A DNA stretch of 21,698 nt, taken from Candidatus Oleimmundimicrobium americanum. GTDB taxonomy: Bacteria > Actinomycetota > Aquicultoria > UBA3085 > Oleimmundimicrobiaceae. Below are positions 1 to 7,335 of the stretch, one piece after another (the first letter of the stretch is position 1; every line of letters starts with the position of its first letter). The DNA is taken from positions 1 through 21,698 of the forward strand of contig DFBH01000039.1 in the NCBI GenBank assembly GCA_002366545.1, read 5' to 3'. The translations under genes and the position numbers were made by a program. A model generated the notes under the pieces. The model was not told where the DNA came from, did no database searches, and saw only the letters and a list, made by a program, of their open reading frames with translations.

Positions 1-77
1 ACTAAAAATGGCATTTAAAATCATTCTCAATTCTTCATTATCATTTTTCACTTTTCATTTTACATTTTTCATTTAAC
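1..77. repeat. Low-complexity TTTTTCAT-type spacer repeat
   Basis: The left edge is an AT-rich run of variants of the word TTTTTCATTTT, including TCATTTTTCACTTTTCATTT at 41-60. It ends just before the 3' end of the DUF523 gene. The complementary words (AATGAAAAATG, GAGTGAAAAA, AAAAGTGATAAT) occur at 6023-6059, so this is a dispersed spacer family and not random AT-rich DNA. No function is visible. Confidence 0.5.
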
Positions 78-90
78 CTTCCCCTTTACC

Positions 91-537
91 CTAATTTTCG
101 GTTTCCACTTCAATTCCTTCTCTTACAAACAGAGCAGCTGTTACTCCGTTGCCTTTTTTAAGTTCACCGTCAAAATTGCCGCTGTATATCATGCCGTATC
201 CGCAGGACGGGCTCTTCGATTTTAAGATGGCTTTCTTTACCCCCGCGAGCTTCGCTATCTTTAGAGCCTCCTGTGCCCCTTTTATAAATTGAGAGGTTGC
301 TTCGAAATAGTCTCTCGCAACCACCCTCGCCTTACCATCCAAAACATCTTCGCCGAAACCGTCCACTATTTCAACGGATGTACGGGGTGTGGGCAGCCCT
401 CCTAACTGCTCAGGGCAAATCGGGATTGCTTTACCGGCTTTCACCAACCCCACCACCCTCTCACTTACTTTGCATTTTCCCTTATAGCTACATTCCAACC
501 CGACAAGACATGCGCTTACAACATACTTGATTCCCAT
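91..537 (-). CDS. DUF523 family cysteine-rich protein
   Basis: Encodes about 148 residues matching the small DUF523 family, whose biochemical role is not established. Visible family signatures are an N-terminal SACLVG, a CSYKGKC cluster, PICPEQLGGLPTPR in the middle and KSPSCG near the C-terminus. The conserved cysteines suggest metal or Fe-S binding, which is inference. An upstream in-frame ATG at 558 would add seven residues, but the ATG at 537 is preferred: GAAGGTG sits five bases before it and the protein then begins MGIKYVVSACLVG, the usual start of the family. It is transcribed divergently from the EAL gene across about 130 bp and appears to stand alone. Length is normal for the family. 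Confidence 0.85.
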   Translation of the reverse strand: MGIKYVVSACLVGLECSYKGKCKVSERVVGLVKAGKAIPICPEQLGGLPTPRTSVEIVDGFGEDVLDGKARVVARDYFEATSQFIKGAQEALKIAKLAGVKKAILKSKSPSCGYGMIYSGNFDGELKKGNGVTAALFVREGIEVETEN

Positions 538-665
538 CTGTTCACCTTCAAAATCCAATCGGCCATCAATTAATTTTATCTAAGACAAATAATAACATCT
601 AAAGTTTAACTGTTAAATTGACGAATACTATAAGAAGACAAAATTTTAACTTTCGGAGGTTAACA

Positions 666-2027
666 TTGAAACAAACCAACACCGCGATTCTAAAATCCTG
701 GATTGAGCTAAATAAACTGGTAAAAGAGAAAAAAAGCCTGGAGAAATTGCTCCACGACAAAGTTACGGGTCTTCCAACCGTCCCCCTTCTCATTGATGAC
801 ATCAGAAAAATATTGAAAAAACATAATCAGGTTGGCCTCCTCTGCATAGACATCGTTAAATACAGCAAAATCGAAGAAATTTATGGATATAAAGCGTTCG
901 ATAAAGTTATGCAGATGGTAGCAGAAACGCTAAAGTCACTCCTTGGAGGGTCTCTTAGAGAAGCGGATGTAATCTCCCAACTTATGATCAGTGGAAATAC
1001 CTTCTCTATATTACTCTCCCCGCCCCGCAAAAAAACCGAACTTACAAAAGAAGACCTCACAAAAATTAAAAAAAGAGTGAACTCAAAAATAACCGAAGCG
1101 ATTCGCAACTCCCTCGATTACACGTTGTTTCAAAAATTTGGATGCTACGTCGGAAGCGCAATTTTAAATTATGATAAAAACATTCGACTCGAGCGCCAAC
1201 TTTACACCACTTTGGAAGAAGCGCTTGAAGATTCGGCAACTGCACAACAAAAAGATACCAAAAAAAGGACGGCGGAGTTAAAAAAAATAATCAAAAATGA
1301 AGAAATTTACAGTCTATTTCAACCGATTGTTAAACTACCTGAATTTAAAATCATCGGCTACGAAGCTTTAAGCAGAGGACCCGGTCAAGGAGAATTCGAG
1401 AGACCCGATAAGCTGTTTAAGATAGCATACCAAAGCGATTTGGTCATCGAGCTTGAGCGACTTTGCAGAAAAAAAGCTCTAACCGCAGCCTGTAATATGA
1501 AACCCAAACACGTGCTCTTTTTAAACATAGAGCCCGACTCAATAAATGATCCTGAATTAAGACAAATAGCAGCCTCCCACCTCTTAATAGACTCATCTTT
1601 AAGCCCCAACCGCATCGTTTTGGAAGTTACAGAACGCTCGGCCATAACAAATTTTTCGGCTTTTAGAAGCGCTCTCGAATACTTCCGAGCCCTGGGTTTC
1701 AAAATAGCAATCGATGATGGAGGAGCAGGCTACGCAACCCTTGAATCAATGGTTGAGCTAAAACCCGACTTTATAAAACTCGACATGTCTCTGATTAGAA
1801 ATGTCGATACAGATAACACAAAACAACAGTTAATAAAAGCGTTAATTAACTTCGGAAAAGAAACCAATGTAAAAATACTGGCTGAAGGTATAGAAACCAA
1901 GGCGGAATTAAAAACCTTATTGGAAATGGATATCCGTTTAGGCCAAGGATATGTTTTTGCGTATCCCAGTGAACCATTTCCGGAAATAAGGTCGGAGATA
2001 CTTACTCAATCCACTTCATCTCGTTAA
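666..2027 (+). CDS. EAL-domain protein with degenerate GGDEF domain (putative c-di-GMP phosphodiesterase)
   Basis: About 453 residues with no membrane segment. Residues ~28-120 resemble a GGDEF domain (DKVTGLPT start) but the active-site motif reads SGNTF (109-113), so cyclase activity is unlikely; the domain may sense or bind GTP. Residues ~213-440 form an EAL domain with its catalytic set present: E233 in YEALSR, N287 in NIEP, E320 in LEVTER, the D350-D351 pair in IDDGGAGY, K371 in PDFIKLD, E407 in EGIET and Q427 in GQGY. The variant loop-6 sequence (DDGGAGYATL instead of DDFGTGYSSL) keeps both aspartates, so hydrolysis of c-di-GMP is likely but unproven. The TTG at 666 is chosen as start because GGAGG lies six bases upstream; an earlier in-frame TTG at 618 has no such site. 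The 3' end overlaps the convergent MgtC gene by 26 bp. No cyclase or c-di-GMP effector is nearby. Confidence 0.85.
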   Translation: MKQTNTAILKSWIELNKLVKEKKSLEKLLHDKVTGLPTVPLLIDDIRKILKKHNQVGLLCIDIVKYSKIEEIYGYKAFDKVMQMVAETLKSLLGGSLREADVISQLMISGNTFSILLSPPRKKTELTKEDLTKIKKRVNSKITEAIRNSLDYTLFQKFGCYVGSAILNYDKNIRLERQLYTTLEEALEDSATAQQKDTKKRTAELKKIIKNEEIYSLFQPIVKLPEFKIIGYEALSRGPGQGEFERPDKLFKIAYQSDLVIELERLCRKKALTAACNMKPKHVLFLNIEPDSINDPELRQIAASHLLIDSSLSPNRIVLEVTERSAITNFSAFRSALEYFRALGFKIAIDDGGAGYATLESMVELKPDFIKLDMSLIRNVDTDNTKQQLIKALINFGKETNVKILAEGIETKAELKTLLEMDIRLGQGYVFAYPSEPFPEIRSEILTQSTSSR

Positions 2028-2655
2028 TGCCCTTTATCTTTAAAATTTTCTTGGCAACATCTTCCTTGTGAACACCATGAGGTAAATTTAGGGCCATCTT
2101 TGTAACGCATGTCTCTTTCTCTTCATCACATTCTAAATTCACGCGTTTAATGCCCACTTTTAAGCTTCCCAACGAAGATGCGATTTCGCCAAGCTTCCCC
2201 GGACGGTCCTCCAAAACAAATTCCAAATTTTGATAACCGCCCAAGATGCGCATCTCCATAGCTTTAAATAAAGTGAGAACCAGCAGAACCAAAATGGTAC
2301 CAAATAAAGCCGGAAGATAAAGACCAATCCCAACAGCAAGACCTATCGCAGCCATAATCCAAATGCTTGCCGCGGTCGTTAAACCCCTTACTGTCCCTCC
2401 TTGACTTATAATTGCTCCCGCTCCCAAAAAACCTATGCCGGTGATGGCCCCTGCCGCTATTCGAGAAGGGTCCGCATCCACTATACCGACAAAAGGGTAA
2501 TAAGATACAAGCATCAAAAGCGCAGAGCCCATGCACACCAAAGCATGAGTCCTCAAACCAGCCGGTTTTTCAGACCTCTCCCGTTGATAACCAATAACCC
2601 CTCCAAAAAATGTTGCCAAAACCAATCTTACAAAAACCGTTTCCCAACCAATCAT
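2002..2655 (-). CDS. MgtC/SapB family membrane protein with C-terminal ACT-like domain
   Basis: About 217 residues. The N-terminal ~135 residues carry several hydrophobic helices and the MgtC core: YQRERSEKPAGLRTHALV, then the glycine-rich GAITGIGFLGAGAII and VRGLTTAASIWI stretches. The C-terminal ~75 residues (starting near LEFVLEDRPGKLGEIASSL) look like an ACT-type regulatory fold, as in many MgtC relatives. The family is linked to Mg2+ limitation and membrane potential or ATP-synthase control, but the transported species, if any, is unsettled. ATG at 2655 is preferred over TTG at 2658 because of the AAGGAAGGG site upstream. The gene faces the EAL gene tail to tail with overlapping ends and is divergent from nurA. 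Confidence 0.88.
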   Translation of the reverse strand: MIGWETVFVRLVLATFFGGVIGYQRERSEKPAGLRTHALVCMGSALLMLVSYYPFVGIVDADPSRIAAGAITGIGFLGAGAIISQGGTVRGLTTAASIWIMAAIGLAVGIGLYLPALFGTILVLLVLTLFKAMEMRILGGYQNLEFVLEDRPGKLGEIASSLGSLKVGIKRVNLECDEEKETCVTKMALNLPHGVHKEDVAKKILKIKGINEMKWIE

Positions 2656-2749
2656 CAATATCCCTTCCTTTGAGCTTTAAAATTTCTTCTCCCGCAAAAA
2701 ATAAAAGATTTTTATAACTTCGGCACAATTTGAAAATTTCTTTAAATTT

Positions 2750-2771
2750 CTAACTTAATACTAACTTAATA
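2750..2771. repeat. 11-bp direct repeat, two copies
   Basis: CTAACTTAATA occurs twice in perfect tandem (2750-2760 and 2761-2771), followed by a partial third CTATAAC. One-turn spacing in the gap between the divergent MgtC and nurA genes would suit a protein-binding site, but it could equally be spacer slippage. Confidence 0.45.
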
Positions 2772-2827
2772 CTATAACATTTCCATCCTTTCGCGCCCCT
2801 CTCTTAAATTTACGCAAACCGCCGACC

Positions 2828-2854
2828 GTTCATTTAAGTTTCTTTTAATTGAAC
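2828..2854. promoter_or_regulatory. Inverted repeat in the MgtC-nurA divergent region (operator candidate)
   Basis: GTTCATTTAA and TTAATTGAAC form ten-base arms with one mismatch around a seven-base loop. It lies about 55 bp upstream of the best -10 box for nurA, so an operator or DNA-binding site is possible. There is no U-run after it, which argues against a terminator. Confidence 0.4.
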
Positions 2855-2910
2855 ACCAAATCAATTATTCTTGTAAAAAACATTCGGTTGTTTTCATACA
2901 AAAAAATTTC

Positions 2911-2939
2911 CTGATTATTTAAGTTAACTATGATAAAAT
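2911..2939 (+). promoter_or_regulatory. Candidate sigma70 promoter of nurA
   Basis: An extended -10 box TGATAAAAT (TAAAAT at 2934-2939) has a weak -35 CTGATT at 2911-2916 with a 17-bp spacer. Transcription would start near 2946, giving a leader of about 40 nt before the nurA ATG. It is the best promoter match upstream of the repair cluster. Confidence 0.45.
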
Positions 2940-2986
2940 ATCGAACATAGGTTTGGTAGACGCCGGCTGACCGCGATGGGAGTCAA

Positions 2987-4051
2987 ATGATTGCCATAGA
3001 CAAAGATGTTGAAAACAAACTCAAAGAAAGTGCAAAATTCATTAAACAAGTGTTGTCCGAAGCGCCCTCTCATATCAAATTCGAGCTTTGCGACGAAGAA
3101 AATGCCCCGTCCAGAGAACCCCTTTTAATGGACAAGGATATAAACGAAAACTCCTTTGAATCCATCTCCGAAAAATCTACTTTCACGAGCAAAATAGCCG
3201 CCATCGATGGCGGCTCGACAAAAATTGCAAACGGACACTCCTTTTACATAGGAGCATACCGATATGGATATGTAATTTTTGATTCAAACGGCTTAATCAA
3301 AGAGGATATCTCTCCTTTAACCATCGAAACAATCTCCGCCGTAAACTCAGATGAAAAATTCTCAAAGCTTTACTTTAAAATTTTAAAAAAGCTCCCGGAA
3401 GAACTTCCTAAATTCCAGACAACTCTCGACCATTTGAGAACACTTAAAGAATGGACACTTGCGGAAAGGTTAATCGACGAGCTAAACAAAGGCGACATTC
3501 TTCTTATGGATGGCTCCCTTCGCTCAAGCCCGGCTTTACCTAATATCTTGCTGGAAAGGATCTGCAAAAAAGCTGCCGAGAAAAAAATCAATCTTGTAGG
3601 AGTAACAAAAACCAGCACGCTTTACTGGGGAAAACATTCCCTGCTCATCCCGATAATTCACAAAATCGGAGAAGACTTTCATCCGGGCAAAAAGTGGTTT
3701 TGCCTCTTAAGTGATTTTAAAGAAAATACACTTAATATGCGCTGGTTCGGGACTATTTATGTAGCTAAGCTCTTTCCCGCTTCAAAATTTGTTTTTAGAG
3801 TTGATATAAACCGCTTTGACCCGACAAGCCCAAAAAAAATTATGGAGACATTGGCTGCCATAAGCCGTGATCCCAACTACATGGGCTACCCTTATCCGCT
3901 GGCAGCCATTCATAACCGCGTAAGGATAGATCCATACGAGAAAGAGGACTTGCATTACCGCCTGCAAGGCCTCGCCTTGAAGGAAGGCGTTAAAATAAAG
4001 GAATGGGAAGCATTGTTTTCGAATTTTCACGAATTGCTGGATATAAATTGA
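2987..4051 (+). CDS. nurA: NurA-domain 5'-3' nuclease
   Basis: 354 residues. NurA is an Mn2+-dependent nuclease with an RNase H-like fold that works as a dimer on the HerA hexamer to resect DNA ends. Family motifs appear in order: AAIDGGS with the catalytic Asp at 74, LLMDGS at 172-177 (Asp175), VGVTKTS at 204-210, FRVDI at 270-274 (Asp273) and a late AAIHNRV with His309. The first ~65 residues are variable. The ATG at 2987 has GGGAG just upstream. It is the first gene of the nurA-herA-mre11-rad50 series, but a 346-bp spacer separates it from herA, so whether all four share one transcript cannot be told from sequence. NurA occurs throughout archaea and in scattered bacteria. The motif set is intact, so an active nuclease is expected. 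Confidence 0.9.
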   Translation: MIAIDKDVENKLKESAKFIKQVLSEAPSHIKFELCDEENAPSREPLLMDKDINENSFESISEKSTFTSKIAAIDGGSTKIANGHSFYIGAYRYGYVIFDSNGLIKEDISPLTIETISAVNSDEKFSKLYFKILKKLPEELPKFQTTLDHLRTLKEWTLAERLIDELNKGDILLMDGSLRSSPALPNILLERICKKAAEKKINLVGVTKTSTLYWGKHSLLIPIIHKIGEDFHPGKKWFCLLSDFKENTLNMRWFGTIYVAKLFPASKFVFRVDINRFDPTSPKKIMETLAAISRDPNYMGYPYPLAAIHNRVRIDPYEKEDLHYRLQGLALKEGVKIKEWEALFSNFHELLDIN

Positions 4052-4397
4052 CCGAAGAAGTAGTGACATAGATACACAATGATATAGTGGAAAGAAACGG
4101 GTAAAGGGTAGAGAGGTTCAGCTCCCAGTCGTCAGCCTCCAGCTTTCAACAAGACAAAAATGAACAGAGAAATTATAGCGAAGAGTGAAGAGCATGAGGT
4201 ATGGAGTGTAGAAAATAAAAGAGTAAGTGGTAATTGGTAGAGATTAAGTGGAGATTTCAAATTAATTACCATAAATTACTATTAGTCTCAATGAATTACC
4301 ATTAATTTCAACGAAGCAATCTCACAAGCAGCAGATGGCTTATAGTAGACAGCAAAGTGCCGAACTACGAACAATGAACTACAACTAAGGAGCAAGT
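4052..4397. other. Gene-free spacer with short dispersed words
   Basis: No ORF, RNA gene or hairpin-plus-U terminator is visible. The stretch is made of recurring short words: a CAGCTCCCAGTCGTCAGCC-like block at 4119-4150, GGTAATTGGTAG near 4230, several AATTACCAT/AATTACTAT copies at 4260-4300, and CGAAGCAATCTC at 4312-4323. The last is one arm of the longer repeat at 19985-20025. The strong AAGGAG site for herA closes the stretch. Confidence 0.6.
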
Positions 4398-5954
4398 ATG
4401 TATAAAGGCAGAATAACCGGGAAAAGCGTTCTGGAGATAGAGTTTAGGGCATACTATTCAGAAAATTTATCCTTGGGTGACATCTTGGTCGCCGAAGACG
4501 TAGAAGATAAAACGAAGTATCTTTTAAGAATAGTTGATATAAAATACGGCGTCGAAGCAAACGACCCCGATTGGCCAAATCGAACAGCCGGCAATATGAT
4601 GTTGATGGATTCCATGAACCAGCCTTTTAACTTACACGACAAAGAAAGAAGACTGTACAAAATCGGACAATGTGCCCCCTTGGGCTGCATCAAAAATGGG
4701 GAATTTCGCAAACCAAAAAATCTTCCCTCGCATTTTTCTGCCGTTTCTGCTCCAAGCACAAAAGATTTTGAGTTTTTAAAAAAGTTTATGGGAGATATAG
4801 AAATCGGAAATTTAAGAAGCGGTGAAAGTACTCTCGATTTTGCAGTTGGAATAAAAGGAAGTTTGTTCCCTTATCACGTGGGAATATTTGCCACAACGGG
4901 CATGGGCAAAAGCAACCTTATGAAGGTTTTAGCGGGTTCAACACTTATATCCGAAAAATACGGAATGCTTATATTTGATCCCCACGGGGAATATTATGAT
5001 GGAGGAGGCGATTCTGAAAGAAAGGGTTTAAAGGATGCTCCTCTCGCCAAAGAAAGATTATGCGTTTATAGCACAAGAACACTCTCAGGCCCTTATAACC
5101 AGTTAAAGATAAGCGCTCAAGAAATAAGGGTTGAGGACCTCCAACAAATATACAACTTTTCAGGCCCCCAAATAGAAGCCCTGTATTCAATAACCCATCA
5201 TTATAAAAATAACTGGCTTCTATCTTTAGCAACTGAGGAACCGGAAGAAATATTGGATAGAATAGGTGCCAGCGCATTCCAAGTCGGCACCATATCGGTT
5301 TTAAAAAGACGCGCGGAACATATTATAAGACTCCCTTTTGTCCATGGAGACAAAACGGTTTCCATCACAAAAAATGTGATTTCTGATATCAGAAACGGTT
5401 ATCTCGTTCTTATAGATACTTCGAACATGCGTCAGGATGAAGAACTCTTAACCAGTGCAATCATAGCAAGAGCCGTTTTTAATACAAATAAAGAAGCTTA
5501 TCAAAAATCAAGCAGCTTTAAGAAAATCCCACCAACTTTAATAGTGTTGGAAGAAGCACAGAGAGTCTTAGGCAAGGGAAGCGAAGGGAATTTGGGCGTA
5601 TTTGCCCAAATTGCAAGAGAAGGAAGAAAGTTCAAAACCGGACTTTGCGCCATAACCCAACAACCCAAACTTATTGACGAGGAACTTTTATCTCAATTTA
5701 ACACCTTGTTTATTTTAGGACTCGCCGATGAAAGGGATAGATCTATTCTTAGGAATTCAGCAAAACACGATATTTCTGCCCTCGGCAATGAAATTCAAAC
5801 TTTAATGGCCGGTGAAGCCTTAATAACGGCTCCTGAAGCTCCCTTTGCTTTGCCGGTAAAAATATTTTTATATGAAGAATGGATTAAGACAGCCACCAGC
5901 TGCCAGCCACCAGCTGCCAGCCAAAAGGTTGAAGTAGATGAGGATTTCTTTTAG
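4398..5954 (+). CDS. herA: HerA hexameric DNA translocase (HerA-FtsK ATPase)
   Basis: 518 residues. HerA pumps duplex DNA with ATP and feeds the NurA nuclease during end resection. The first ~115 residues match the HAS-barrel. The RecA-like core follows: Walker A TTGMGKS at 166-172, FDPHGEY at 193-199, Walker B LIVLEEAQ at 381-388, AREGRKF (arginine-finger region) at 406-412 and TQQPKLIDEELLSQFNT at 420-436, a HerA hallmark. AAGGAG stands five bases before the ATG at 4398. Near the C-terminus, residues 498-510 are encoded by a perfect 14-bp tandem repeat like the nearby intergenic words, followed by an acidic-aromatic end, VEVDEDFF. The core is complete, so activity is expected. It sits between nurA and mre11, as the resection pathway would predict. 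Confidence 0.93.
   Translation: MYKGRITGKSVLEIEFRAYYSENLSLGDILVAEDVEDKTKYLLRIVDIKYGVEANDPDWPNRTAGNMMLMDSMNQPFNLHDKERRLYKIGQCAPLGCIKNGEFRKPKNLPSHFSAVSAPSTKDFEFLKKFMGDIEIGNLRSGESTLDFAVGIKGSLFPYHVGIFATTGMGKSNLMKVLAGSTLISEKYGMLIFDPHGEYYDGGGDSERKGLKDAPLAKERLCVYSTRTLSGPYNQLKISAQEIRVEDLQQIYNFSGPQIEALYSITHHYKNNWLLSLATEEPEEILDRIGASAFQVGTISVLKRRAEHIIRLPFVHGDKTVSITKNVISDIRNGYLVLIDTSNMRQDEELLTSAIIARAVFNTNKEAYQKSSSFKKIPPTLIVLEEAQRVLGKGSEGNLGVFAQIAREGRKFKTGLCAITQQPKLIDEELLSQFNTLFILGLADERDRSILRNSAKHDISALGNEIQTLMAGEALITAPEAPFALPVKIFLYEEWIKTATSCQPPAASQKVEVDEDFF
5893..5920 (+). repeat. 14-bp tandem repeat inside the herA 3' end
   Basis: CCACCAGCTGCCAG is present twice in perfect tandem (5893-5906, 5907-5920), with a further CCA. 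Fourteen is not a multiple of three, so gain or loss of one unit would shift the frame of the HerA tail. The 11-base core CCAGCTGCCAG recurs at 14303-14313 in non-coding DNA. Confidence 0.8.
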
Positions 5955-6022
5955 GTGTTGATGAACATCAATTGGTAATCAAACTGCACTCAGTCATGTA
6001 CAATAATCAGTAGCTCGATTGC

Positions 6023-6059
6023 AATGAAAAATGAAGAGTGAAAAAAGAAAAGTGATAAT
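6023..6059. repeat. AATGAAAAATG/AGAGTGAAAAA spacer repeat
   Basis: The 229-bp spacer between herA and mre11 holds no ORF. It contains this low-complexity block, complementary in wording to 31-75 of the window, and a small perfect inverted repeat TTGATG-AA-CATCAA (5958-5971) right after the herA stop codon. No terminator T-run follows that inverted repeat. Confidence 0.5.
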
Positions 6060-6183
6060 TTGATAGTTCCCTAAAAGGTTTATTCTTTTTAAATTTTTCT
6101 ATTTAGTTTTTCATTTTTATATATTTACTCTAGCAACCTATACTCGTAATGGAACAAAAATCAAAAATAGACAGGTGAGAATA

Positions 6184-7335
6184 GTGAAAATAATCCATAT
6201 ATCCGATACTCATCTTGGATATACAGCTTATAACGCGTTAGACAAAGATTTGGGAATAAAACAGAGGGAAGTTGATACCCATAAAGCCTTTGAACAAGCC
6301 ATCGATAAAATAATTGAGATTGACCCGGATATCGTCCTTCACTGCGGAGACCTTTTTGATAACGTTCGCCCAAGCAATCGAACTTTAACATTTGCTTTAG
6401 AACAACTGCTTCGCCTAAAATCCGCAAACATACCCGTGGTAATAATTGCCGGCAACCATTCGATGCCGAGAACACGAGATGTCGGAAGCATTTTTAGGAT
6501 ATTTGAACTTTTCCCTAACCTCTATCCCATCTTTAAAGGAAAACACGAAACCCTCGCCTTCAAAAATCCCCGTAGCGGGCAGATGGACTTAATGGTTCAT
6601 GCTATACCGCACTGTCTCACAAAAGATGATTTCGAAGAAAATTTAAAAAAACTCAAGCCGGACCCCGAAGTTAAATACAATATATTAATGTTGCACTCTG
6701 CCGCAAAGGGAATCAAGGAATTTTCAATGGGCGAGTTCAATGAGCAAGTGATAGAAACAAGTTACCTTAAACCGGAATTTAATTATATTGCTATGGGTCA
6801 TTATCACAAATATACTCAACTCTCCGAAAATACCTATTATTCAGGCTCAACCGAGAGATTTTCCTTTAACGACATTGGCCAAGAAAAGGGTTTTTTGGAA
6901 ATTGACTTAAAAACAAATGATATCACCTTCCACCCTCTTAAAATCAGAGAAATGATTGAAATTCCCTCAATAGATGCTTTCGGCAAAGATGCTGAATTTT
7001 TAATGGAAAAAATCGAAGAAGCAATCGGGAAAAACGAGATAGATGAAAAAATTGTAAGACTTACAATAAACGGCCTCTCAAACTCAACCTACAATACTCT
7101 CAATTTTAAACAAATTAAGAAATTAACTTCCCCCGCCCTCCACTTTGACATCAAATACATCAGGGATAGCGAAGAGAATTCCGTTCAAATATCGACCGAT
7201 TCAATTGGCAACTTATCCGCAGAATTTGAAAAATATCTCGCAAAATCCGTAGTTGAGGAGCTGGATAAAAAAACGATTCTCAAAATGGGTAAAGAATATT
7301 TACAGAAAGCAATGAGCAAAAATGAAACTAATTAA
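6184..7335 (+). CDS. mre11: Mre11/SbcD-type DNA repair nuclease
   Basis: About 383 residues. Mre11 is the Mn2+-dependent endo/exonuclease of the Mre11-Rad50 complex that opens blocked or broken DNA ends. The calcineurin-like phosphoesterase motifs are complete: HISDTHLGY (Asp8, His10), HCGDLFDN (Asp56), AGNHS (Asn91, His92), MLHS (His171) and MGHYH (His206, His208). The third motif has serine where GNHD is more common, but the metal-binding Asn and His are kept. GTG at 6184 is preferred because AGGTGA lies five bases upstream; an earlier GTG at 6175 lacks a good site. The length and the REVDTHKAF region look more like archaeal Mre11 than E. coli SbcD. The stop codon lies inside rad50 (14-bp overlap), indicating translational coupling. 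Confidence 0.93.
   Translation: MKIIHISDTHLGYTAYNALDKDLGIKQREVDTHKAFEQAIDKIIEIDPDIVLHCGDLFDNVRPSNRTLTFALEQLLRLKSANIPVVIIAGNHSMPRTRDVGSIFRIFELFPNLYPIFKGKHETLAFKNPRSGQMDLMVHAIPHCLTKDDFEENLKKLKPDPEVKYNILMLHSAAKGIKEFSMGEFNEQVIETSYLKPEFNYIAMGHYHKYTQLSENTYYSGSTERFSFNDIGQEKGFLEIDLKTNDITFHPLKIREMIEIPSIDAFGKDAEFLMEKIEEAIGKNEIDEKIVRLTINGLSNSTYNTLNFKQIKKLTSPALHFDIKYIRDSEENSVQISTDSIGNLSAEFEKYLAKSVVEELDKKTILKMGKEYLQKAMSKNETN

Noticed and set aside
2975..2990. Five-codon leader ORF whose ATGA overlaps the nurA start
   Set aside because: It is too short to distinguish from chance and simply contains the nurA ribosome site.
6454..6468. Mre11 inactivation from GNHS in place of GNHD
   Set aside because: The metal-binding and catalytic Asn and His remain and every other motif is intact, so loss of activity is not supported.
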